Below are positions 1 through 5,243 of a stretch of DNA of 5,243 nt, piece after piece (the first letter of the stretch is position 1; each line of letters begins with the position of its first letter). Source of the DNA: an uncultured bacterium (lineage in GTDB: Bacteria > Verrucomicrobiota > Kiritimatiellia > UBA8416 > CALETX01). The stretch lies in NCBI GenBank assembly GCA_937920455.1, contig CALETX010000439.1:1-5243 (forward strand), given 5' to 3'. The notes below the pieces were generated by a model that was not told the DNA's origin, did no database searches, and saw only the letters and a program-made list of their open reading frames with translations. The translations under genes and the position numbers were made by a program.

Positions 1-1879
1 GACGCTTTTTTCGCTTTTATATGCGATGCGGATTATGAATCAGCAGGTTATCGGCCAAGCGCAGAATCATGTACAGCGCGACCTGAGCAGCGCATGGGCA
101 GTTGTCAACTCGCGAGAGAGGGAACTGATGACAGTCATGCGTCTCATGGCAATGAAGGAGGTTATTGTTTCAGCTTGTGAGCATTCAGACTGGGCTAATG
201 CGGATGTCGGCAGCCGGCTGCAGAAGGTCCGGTCGCATTTCGGGCTGGATTTCATTGATCTGGTGGATCCCTCTGGGAAGGTTCAAGTCAGAGGATCTCC
301 GCCGTTCGCCAAAGGAGATTTTGTAGGGCATAATCAGCTTGTTGCAGCTGCCCTGCGAGGCGAGGAGGCGTCGGGCATAATTCTCGTTGGCCCGGATGAT
401 CTGGGCAAGGAGGCTGACGGACTGACGGAGAGATCTTTTTTGGAGATTGAGAAGGTCCCACGCGCCCGGCAAACCCCGCGGGTTGTAGAGGATCGGGGTT
501 TGGTGCTTGCCGCTGCGATTCCTGTTACAAAGGGACTTCAACTTTTGGGTGTGGTGTATGGAGGAATATTACTCAATAGAAACTTCAGCCTTGTTGATGA
601 AATTTCAAGCATTGTTTATCATGGAGATTCTGAAGGCCAGCTCGGTACAGTGACGATTTTTCTAGGGGATTGCCGTGTGGCCACAACTGTCAGGCTGCCA
701 AACGGGAACAGGGCGATCGGCACAAGGGCTTCAAAAGAGGTTGCGGACAGGGTGCTGGATAACGGCCTGCCATGGATAGGCGACGCTTTCGTCGTCAAAG
801 ATAAATATCTAACTGCTTACGATCCCATCAAGGATCCTGCAGGCCAGGTTATAGGGATGCTTTATGTTGGAACGCTGAAGAAACCTTTCGATGATATGGC
901 GCGCAAAGTTATGTGGCGTTTTGCCATCGTCTCTATGGTTGTTTTGGTGTTGTCGCTTGTTCTGGCGTATATAATTGCTGACAGACTGGCGCTTCCCATT
1001 CACAGACTGGTGGATGCCTCTAATAAGATGCGCCGCGGCGAGAAGCCTCCCCACGTGGCCGTCACAGGCTCCTGTCGTGAGACGGACGCGCTTGTTGTGG
1101 CATTCAACCAGATGGTTGACGACTTGACCGACAGAGAGGATCGGCTCAAGGCATTGAATCGGAGTTACATGGAGACTCTTGGATTTGTGTCGCATGAACT
1201 GAAGAGTCCTGTGGGGACGATGAGCAATTACGTATATCTGCTGCGGGAGCAGAAACTTGGCCCGGTGAACGATCGGCAGGCCAAGGCGTTGCGAGCGATT
1301 GACGTTGCCTCGCAGAGGTTGGTTGAAATGGTGAGGCATTACCTGAATCTTTCCAGGATCGAGAATGGTCAGTTTACACCGGTGCTGACAAGAGTTGCCG
1401 TTGTCGAAGATGTCATAAAGCCTTTGGTCGAGGCCATGGACGCGGAAATCAAGGAAAATGAAGTGAAGCTTGACGTTCGGATTGAGCCTGGGCTCGTAAT
1501 TAACGCCGACGTCAACATGGTGAGAGAGGTATTTGATAACCTTGTCGGAAATGCGATCAAATACGGGAGGCGCGGCGGTATTGTTCGTATCGTGTGCAAG
1601 ATCGAGGGCGAACGTGCGGTGTTTGGTGTGGGCAACGAGGGGCCTGGCATAGAACCTGATAAGATACCCCAGCTTTTCAAGAAGTTTGGGCGATTGGATA
1701 GCGGAGTCTCGAAAGGGAAGAAAGGGACCGGGTTGGGTCTTTTTATATGCAAGCACATTGTTGAAGCGCACGGAGGGCGCATAAGTGTCTTTTCCAAGCC
1801 GGGAGAGTGGACTGAATTCGGGTTTTCGTTTCCCCTCTGGACACACCAGCCTCCCGCCGAGTCTTCGAAGACTGGATGA
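1..1879 (+). CDS. Double-Cache sensor histidine kinase, 5'-partial
   Basis: Membrane sensor kinase that would autophosphorylate on His in response to a periplasmic ligand. The frame is open to base 2, and the codons before the first ATG (26) encode a hydrophobic TLFSLLYA, so the window starts inside the first transmembrane helix and the true start lies upstream. Residues are counted from the ATG at 26. About 15-290 look like a Cache_3-Cache_2 type sensor: a first lobe with FIDLVDPSGKV, and a second with VTIFLGDCRVATTV, YLTAYDPIKD and GMLYVG. A transmembrane helix spans about 299-318, followed by HAMP to about 375. The H-box is FVSHELKSP (His390), the N-box DNLVGNAIKYG (Asn509), the G1 box NEGPGI (537-542) and the G2 box GTGLGL (567-572). 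There is no C-terminal receiver, so this is a classical rather than hybrid kinase. The usual G1 Asp is Asn537, a variant I have seen in other kinases. The stop overlaps the next gene's start by 4 bases. The ligand and partner regulator are unknown. The kinase call is very secure; the Cache subtype is fairly secure. Confidence 0.96.
   Translation, partial: TLFSLLYAMRIMNQQVIGQAQNHVQRDLSSAWAVVNSRERELMTVMRLMAMKEVIVSACEHSDWANADVGSRLQKVRSHFGLDFIDLVDPSGKVQVRGSPPFAKGDFVGHNQLVAAALRGEEASGIILVGPDDLGKEADGLTERSFLEIEKVPRARQTPRVVEDRGLVLAAAIPVTKGLQLLGVVYGGILLNRNFSLVDEISSIVYHGDSEGQLGTVTIFLGDCRVATTVRLPNGNRAIGTRASKEVADRVLDNGLPWIGDAFVVKDKYLTAYDPIKDPAGQVIGMLYVGTLKKPFDDMARKVMWRFAIVSMVVLVLSLVLAYIIADRLALPIHRLVDASNKMRRGEKPPHVAVTGSCRETDALVVAFNQMVDDLTDREDRLKALNRSYMETLGFVSHELKSPVGTMSNYVYLLREQKLGPVNDRQAKALRAIDVASQRLVEMVRHYLNLSRIENGQFTPVLTRVAVVEDVIKPLVEAMDAEIKENEVKLDVRIEPGLVINADVNMVREVFDNLVGNAIKYGRRGGIVRIVCKIEGERAVFGVGNEGPGIEPDKIPQLFKKFGRLDSGVSKGKKGTGLGLFICKHIVEAHGGRISVFSKPGEWTEFGFSFPLWTHQPPAESSKTG
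1860..1873. repeat. 14-base perfect palindrome just before the DUF763 start
   Basis: AGTCTTCGAAGACT reads the same on both strands. It sits in the last codons of the kinase gene and ends two bases before the ATG at 1876, where a Shine-Dalgarno sequence would be expected. As RNA it could form a 5-bp stem with a UCGA loop. No GGAGG-like sequence is seen for the DUF763 gene, so its translation probably depends on ribosomes arriving from the kinase gene. A regulatory role is inference; it may be chance. Confidence 0.4.
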
Positions 1880-3075
1880 GAAAATCGGGAACAGCCGATT
1901 TGCCGCTGCACTACGGCAGAGTGCCGAAATGGCTGGCAGACAGAATGGCAGCCATGGGCGGAGCGATTGTTGAGGCCTTGGTTTGGCATTACGGGAGGGC
2001 TGAATTCATCGCGCGGCTAAGCGACCCGGTGTGGTTTCAAGCACTTGGATGTGTCCTGGGCATGGATTGGCATTCTTCCGGAGTGACGACCTCCGTTCTT
2101 GGCGCCCTCAAGAGATCTCTCAATCCAGTCTCCAGGGAGTTAGGCGTCTATATATGCGGTGGAAGAGGCGGTCACGCGAGAAAGACTCCTGAGGAACTGA
2201 CAGCGGCAGCGGATGCCAATGGACTCGATGGCTCGACGCTTGTGCGAGCCAGTCGCCTTGTCGCAAGAGTTGACAACAATGCGATTCAGGATGGATTCCA
2301 AATATATCTGCATGTTTTCGCGCTTACGGCTGAGGGCGAATGGGCTGTGATACAGCAGGGGATGAATCCGGCTGATCGCATGGCTCGGCGATATCATTGG
2401 TTGTCCCGAGGCTTGAGTTCGTTTGTTGACGAGCCTCATTCGGGTATCGTGGGCGAAAATCAGGGTTTGATAATAAACCTGACCCATCACGATGCCGAGC
2501 CGACTCGCAATGTTCTGTCTCAAATGTGCCGCGAATCACCGGACAAACTGCTTAAAGAGGCTCTCAGGATCATCCTTCCCAGACGGCATGAGATCAGGGA
2601 AGCCGACGTTGATCCGGCCCGGCTTGGCGCCGTTCTTGCAACGGCTCATGATCAGGGTGTAAACGATTTTGCCTCTCTCTTGTTGTGTCCGGGCCTAGGC
2701 CCTCGTTCGCTGCGCGCGCTTGTCCTGGTGAGCGAGGTTATTCATGGCACGAGGTCGCGTTTTGCCGACCCTGCGCGGTTTTCTTTTGCGCATGGCGGCA
2801 AGGACGGCCATCCGTTCAGGGTGCCGCTGGATGTTTATGACAGCAGCATCAGAATTCTGAGGGACGCCGTGCAGAGGGCAAAACTTGGCAGAAGCGATAA
2901 GCTGAAGGCAATATGCGCCCTCGATCGAATTGCGAGATTTGCGGAGGAGGAATATAATTTTGATATTGATGTCGAGGCTCTGGCGAGGTCGGAGAGGATT
3001 ACAGTTGGGAAGCGACGCATACGTGGTTGGAGCGGGCCGGTACAGAAACAGCTCGAGTTTTGGCCACAGGAGTGA
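1876..3075 (+). CDS. DUF763 domain-containing protein
   Basis: Complete 399-residue member of the uncharacterised DUF763 family (Pfam PF05559), recognised from its conserved blocks. These are the opening MRKSGTADLPLHYGRVPKWL (1-20), the GMDWHSSGVTTSVLGALK block (62-79), the CGGRGGHARKTP block (94-105), SRLVARVDNNAIQDG (126-140), then WAVIQQGM (156-163), ARRYHWL (170-176) and DEPHSGI (185-191). Residues 269-290 (LLCPGLGPRSLRAL and on) resemble a helix-hairpin-helix motif, which usually contacts nucleic acid backbones. They are followed by the family's FAHGGKDGHPF (304-314). The C-terminal 60 residues are charged and helical. No signal peptide or membrane segment is seen, so it should be cytosolic. 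The biochemical function is unknown to me; a nucleic-acid-related role is suggested only by the HhH-like motif. The length is normal for the family and no frame break is seen. Its ATG overlaps the kinase TGA (ATGA), with no clear Shine-Dalgarno sequence, so the two genes are co-transcribed and probably translationally coupled. Confidence 0.95.
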   Translation: MRKSGTADLPLHYGRVPKWLADRMAAMGGAIVEALVWHYGRAEFIARLSDPVWFQALGCVLGMDWHSSGVTTSVLGALKRSLNPVSRELGVYICGGRGGHARKTPEELTAAADANGLDGSTLVRASRLVARVDNNAIQDGFQIYLHVFALTAEGEWAVIQQGMNPADRMARRYHWLSRGLSSFVDEPHSGIVGENQGLIINLTHHDAEPTRNVLSQMCRESPDKLLKEALRIILPRRHEIREADVDPARLGAVLATAHDQGVNDFASLLLCPGLGPRSLRALVLVSEVIHGTRSRFADPARFSFAHGGKDGHPFRVPLDVYDSSIRILRDAVQRAKLGRSDKLKAICALDRIARFAEEEYNFDIDVEALARSERITVGKRRIRGWSGPVQKQLEFWPQE

Positions 3076-3134
3076 CCCGGGGCTTTAGTCAGACGTTGTC
3101 CCGCATGAGCAGACAGTCCGTCCCGAGTGTGCCT

Positions 3135-3407
3135 CTAAGGGTGGTTTCGGATGCGGTTTTTTTCCGACTCTCTCTTTTCCTCAAGCCGTGCCAGTTCGGA
3201 AGCCGCCTCGCGCCGGAGAGTTTCCTCCTTGGTGACAGCGTCCGGGTCGCCCGCCAGGGACTTGAGTTTCTCATCAAGCCGCAATGTGATTTCCGCGCGC
3301 TTTGCGTCGTAAACCTTGTCTATTTCGGCCAGACGTTTTTTCTGTTCCTGTGTGTATGACTTGAGTCCTCCTAGTCGTTCGAGAGCCAGTTCATACGCAG
3401 ATTTCAT
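3135..3407 (-). CDS. Small charged coiled-coil protein of unknown function
   Basis: A 90-residue protein, MKSAYELALERLGG at the start and ending RIRNHP, stop TAG. About 40% of residues are Lys, Arg, Glu or Asp. From about residue 16 on the pattern fits one or two long helices able to form a coiled coil, broken near GDPDAV (53-58). There is no signal peptide, membrane segment or known catalytic motif. It is real rather than a chance frame: it has a well-placed GGAGG nine bases before the ATG and lies 41 bp after the receiver/PATAN gene on the same strand. Its opening also resembles small hypothetical proteins I associate with PVC bacteria. It is probably the last gene of the htrA operon. Function unknown; a scaffold or partner-binding role would be a guess. 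The 3' end faces the DUF763 gene across 59 bp. Confidence 0.8.
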   Translation of the reverse strand: MKSAYELALERLGGLKSYTQEQKKRLAEIDKVYDAKRAEITLRLDEKLKSLAGDPDAVTKEETLRREAASELARLEEKRESEKNRIRNHP

Positions 3408-3416
3408 TTCCTGTAA

Positions 3417-3421
3417 CCTCC
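3417..3421 (-). promoter_or_regulatory. Shine-Dalgarno site of the 90-residue protein
   Basis: On the minus strand the sequence reads GGAGG, then nine bases, then ATG at 3407. This is the strongest ribosome binding site in the window. It fixes the start of the small gene and supports its being translated independently of the gene before it. Confidence 0.75.
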
Positions 3422-3430
3422 AGCATGCTG
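3421..3430. repeat. 10-base perfect palindrome beside a ribosome binding site
   Basis: CAGCATGCTG is identical on both strands. It lies between the receiver/PATAN stop (3449) and the small gene's start (3407), sharing one base with the GGAGG. It could be a weak protein-binding half-site pair or a minor RNA hairpin. A 10-base palindrome can arise by chance, so a function is only possible. Confidence 0.3.
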
Positions 3431-3448
3431 TTTATCCGAGGCAATGAG

Positions 3449-4672
3449 TCATGTCCCGTCTCCTGCCGCCTCGTCTGCAAGGCGGGCGCCTTCCATGAGA
3501 AGCCCCATGACAGGCGCATTTATAGTCCGGCGTTCTGGGGTCTTTTTCGTGGCACAGAACGCTCCGTCCTTCCATCTCATGAAGGCATAAAATGCAGGTT
3601 CTCCATCCAGAGAGCCAAGTTCCGCATGTACGACCTCACCGTTGGAGATGCTGACTTCTCCTTTTTCCGATCCGCGTGTCAGCATTATGGTCATTGTCCG
3701 GCCGGCTGACGTCACAAGCTGTATCAGGTCGGCGAAGGCGACGTCTGCCAGCGAGCCGGTTACCGCGGCGTCTGCTGGCATCGGCTGTTTGGAGCGGGCT
3801 AGCCAATTTTTCATTTTCAGAAAAAGGATTTCGGTGTCAACTGGTTTGGCAAGCACATCCTCCGCTCCTTCAAGAAGGCACTTTCGCTGAACGTTTCGGG
3901 ACTTGCTTGATGTGGTTATGACAAGAGGAATCAAGGCGGTATCGGGTTCCTGCTTGAGTCTCCTGCAGAGGCCGATGCCGTCGAGAAACGGCATTTGAAG
4001 TTCGCAGAGGATGAGATCGAAACGCTGTTGCTTGATTACGTTCAGGGCAGTCTCGGCGTCACCAACCACGCGGACCTGGTGGCCGCGTTCGATGAGCAGC
4101 GATGCCACAACCGGCGAGACGGCTTCCTCTGGATCAACGACAAGCACCCTAGCGCTGATGGGCGCGGATCCAAAGACGAATGCTTCATCGCGGAGAATAC
4201 GGAACAAATAGCGGATGACTTTTCGGGTAATATCGCCCTGAAAACAGGCGCACTGTTGTTCGATCAGAGTGCGAAGCTTGTCGGAGTCGGATGCGGCGTC
4301 TGGATCAGACTCTGCGATCTTTTGGTAAGCTCTGACCACCGTTATTATGGTTCCCTCGACTGGGTCAGTTTCAGATGCTGGTGTTGGCTGGAGAAGCGGT
4401 TCGACCCCATATTTTACCGCGAGGTGTTTCCGTGCCTCATGGCTTTCTGGCAGGCCGGATAGCCATGAGGCAAGATCAAGCTTGTGGACGCGGAGCATGG
4501 GAAGCCCCATTCGCGTGGCTACAAGCTGGCAATACCGCGCGCGATCCAGAATTTTGCGAAAGCGGTCGTCGGCCCCTGCGCAGGACGCATGGACAAGAGT
4601 TCTGGCCAGGACAACAGCGGCGTTGATATCGGCAAGCTGCTTGGTCAGTTCGGCTGGCATGGTGAAATCCAC
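3449..4672 (-). CDS. Pseudo-receiver protein with C-terminal PATAN/DUF4388 domain
   Basis: A 407-residue protein in three parts. Residues 1-170 are mostly helical, with several Cys (31, 48, 141, 143), and are not a family I recognise. Residues 175-291 form a response-regulator receiver: ARVLVVD (strand 1), FDLILCELQMPFLDG (strand 3), IPLVITTSS (strand 4) and EDVLAKPVD with the conserved Lys276-Pro277. Residues 305-400 match the PATAN/DUF4388 domain: GSLADVAFADLIQLV, then GEVSISNGEVVHAELG and GEPAFYAFMRWKDGAF. The phospho-acceptor position is Glu224 (GAA, 4001-4003) and the second acidic-pocket position is Pro181; only Asp180, Thr254 and Lys276 remain, so normal phosphorylation is unlikely. 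No DNA-binding domain is seen, and PATAN domains are thought to mediate protein-protein contacts, so output is probably by protein binding. The GTG at 4672 directly follows the protease stop. An ATG four codons in (4660), with a better-spaced GGA, is an equally good start. Numbering here is from the GTG. Confidence 0.93.
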   Translation of the reverse strand: MDFTMPAELTKQLADINAAVVLARTLVHASCAGADDRFRKILDRARYCQLVATRMGLPMLRVHKLDLASWLSGLPESHEARKHLAVKYGVEPLLQPTPASETDPVEGTIITVVRAYQKIAESDPDAASDSDKLRTLIEQQCACFQGDITRKVIRYLFRILRDEAFVFGSAPISARVLVVDPEEAVSPVVASLLIERGHQVRVVGDAETALNVIKQQRFDLILCELQMPFLDGIGLCRRLKQEPDTALIPLVITTSSKSRNVQRKCLLEGAEDVLAKPVDTEILFLKMKNWLARSKQPMPADAAVTGSLADVAFADLIQLVTSAGRTMTIMLTRGSEKGEVSISNGEVVHAELGSLDGEPAFYAFMRWKDGAFCATKKTPERRTINAPVMGLLMEGARLADEAAGDGT

Positions 4673-5243
4673 TCAGTCCAAATTCTGGAGTACAATCCTG
4701 AATGTGAGTTTTTCCTTGCCGCGCAGGACGGTGACTGCGACCGTGTCGCCTGCTTCATGGCGATCCATAATGGCCAGGAAATCGTCAATACCGTACACTG
4801 GTTGTCCATCGGCTTCAATGATTATATCGCCCATTTCACCCTTGCGACGCGCCTCCTGCAGGCCGCGTATGCCGGCCCTGGCCGCCGCGCTATCGGGAAG
4901 CGTTCTCAGTACGCCGACCCCCTGCAGACCTGAATTACGAAGGATATGGTCTGGCAAAATCTGTATTCCGAGCCCTGCGCGTCTGACTCGTTTCTCGCGG
5001 ATAAGTTGCGGCACTATGCGCCGGATTGTGTCAACTGGCACGGCAAACCCGACTCCCGCATAACTTCCGCTTGTAGTGACAATCGCTGTGTTCATACCGA
5101 TCAAACGGCCTGAGGAGTCCAGAAGAGGGCCGCCCGAGTTGCCGGGATTGATGGCGGCGTCCGTCTGGATTACGTCATAGATGGTCCTTCCGGTCATGGT
5201 CCTTATTGTGCGGCCGAGTGCGCTGACGATTCCGACGCTGAGA
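4673..5243 (-). CDS. htrA: HtrA/Deg-family serine protease with one PDZ domain, 5'-partial
   Basis: C-terminal 190 or so residues of a trypsin-like S1C protease, which degrades or holds misfolded proteins, usually in the periplasm. The frame is open to the window edge and begins [14 protein letters not shown], typical of the strand before the catalytic serine, so the ATG at 5197 is internal. The catalytic Ser is in [17 protein letters not shown] (TCG codon 5135-5137), followed by [11 protein letters not shown] and GVGFAVPVD, the usual end of the protease fold. The His and Asp of the triad, and any signal peptide, lie outside the window. A single PDZ domain follows, from GLGIQILPD to the end, with [36 protein letters not shown] and [19 protein letters not shown]. 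The single PDZ and the long loop before GDIIIEADG recall the Deg1/HhoA-like branch rather than two-PDZ DegP. The symbol is family-level only. The stop TGA abuts the next gene's GTG with no gap. Confidence 0.95.
   Translation of the reverse strand, partial: LSVGIVSALGRTIRTMTGRTIYDVIQTDAAINPGNSGGPLLDSSGRLIGMNTAIVTTSGSYAGVGFAVPVDTIRRIVPQLIREKRVRRAGLGIQILPDHILRNSGLQGVGVLRTLPDSAAARAGIRGLQEARRKGEMGDIIIEADGQPVYGIDDFLAIMDRHEAGDTVAVTVLRGKEKLTFRIVLQNLD

Noticed and set aside
26..60. ATG at 26 as the true start of the kinase
   Set aside because: The frame is open upstream and encodes hydrophobic residues in keeping with the first transmembrane helix that a Cache sensor kinase needs, so the gene starts before the window.
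809..1846. 345-residue open frame on the minus strand opposite the kinase gene
   Set aside because: The plus-strand kinase is certain, with all kinase boxes in order. The antisense translation is rich in His, Arg, Pro and Asn with no recognisable domain, and looks like a codon-bias shadow.
3074..3083. GC-rich palindromic CCCGGG just after the DUF763 stop as a hairpin terminator
   Set aside because: No usable stem with a loop and no following T-run is present on either strand.
3101..3163. Possible terminator between the convergent genes: CCGCAT paired with ATGCGG followed by seven T
   Set aside because: The stem is only 6 bp with a loop of about 44 bases, helped at most by a second short pairing (CCGA at 3123-3126 with TCGG at 3147-3150). 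The T-run also lies inside the small gene's 3' end. Too weak to call by eye; a folding calculation would decide.
3027..3359. 110-residue plus-strand frame spanning the end of DUF763 and the small minus-strand gene
   Set aside because: It overlaps two better-supported genes. Its C-terminal half is the antisense of the coiled-coil gene, giving a Phe/Leu/Cys-rich sequence typical of a shadow.
3995..4462. 155-residue plus-strand frame opposite the receiver domain
   Set aside because: It lies wholly inside the receiver/PATAN gene on the other strand. Its translation shows no family features and there is no ribosome binding site worth noting.
4347..5063. 238-residue open frame on the plus strand opposite the protease and receiver genes
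   Set aside because: It runs across the junction of two well-supported minus-strand genes, is Ser/Arg/Pro-rich and has no motif. It is a shadow frame.

Overview
The window is a gene-dense stretch of bacterial chromosome with two convergent transcription units and only one short gap between them, 59 bp at 3076-3134. I see no rRNA, tRNA, CRISPR array, insertion sequence, phage gene or replication origin. The organism looks like a Gram-negative-type bacterium of moderate GC content. The small 90-residue protein, with its 'MKSAYELALERLGG' opening, resembles short coiled-coil proteins that I associate with the PVC group (Verrucomicrobia, Kiritimatiellota, Lentisphaerae). That placement is an inference from memory and is weak; DUF763 proteins also occur in archaea and in many other bacterial phyla.

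Plus strand (1-3075): a membrane histidine kinase, cut at its 5' end by the window edge, has a double-Cache-type extracytoplasmic sensor, one visible transmembrane helix, HAMP, HisKA and HATPase domains. Its TGA stop overlaps the ATG of a DUF763 protein in an ATGA junction. DUF763 is an uncharacterised family with a helix-hairpin-helix-like motif near its C-terminus. No response regulator lies next to the kinase on this strand.

Minus strand (5243 down to 3135): a trypsin-like HtrA/Deg serine protease with one PDZ domain is cut at its N-terminus by the window edge. Its stop codon directly abuts a GTG start for a 407-residue protein made of an unrecognised helical N-terminal region, a receiver domain and a C-terminal PATAN/DUF4388 domain. 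After 41 bp comes the 90-residue charged coiled-coil protein with a clear Shine-Dalgarno sequence. The spacing suggests one operon.

The most notable points are these. The receiver has Glu in place of the phospho-acceptor Asp and Pro in place of the second acidic-pocket Asp, so it is probably a pseudo-receiver. The histidine kinase is translationally coupled to a DUF763 protein rather than to a response regulator. The protease is coupled to the pseudo-receiver/PATAN protein. Together they suggest, without proving, an envelope-stress or signalling neighbourhood with non-canonical outputs. Whether the two convergent units work together cannot be decided from this sequence.
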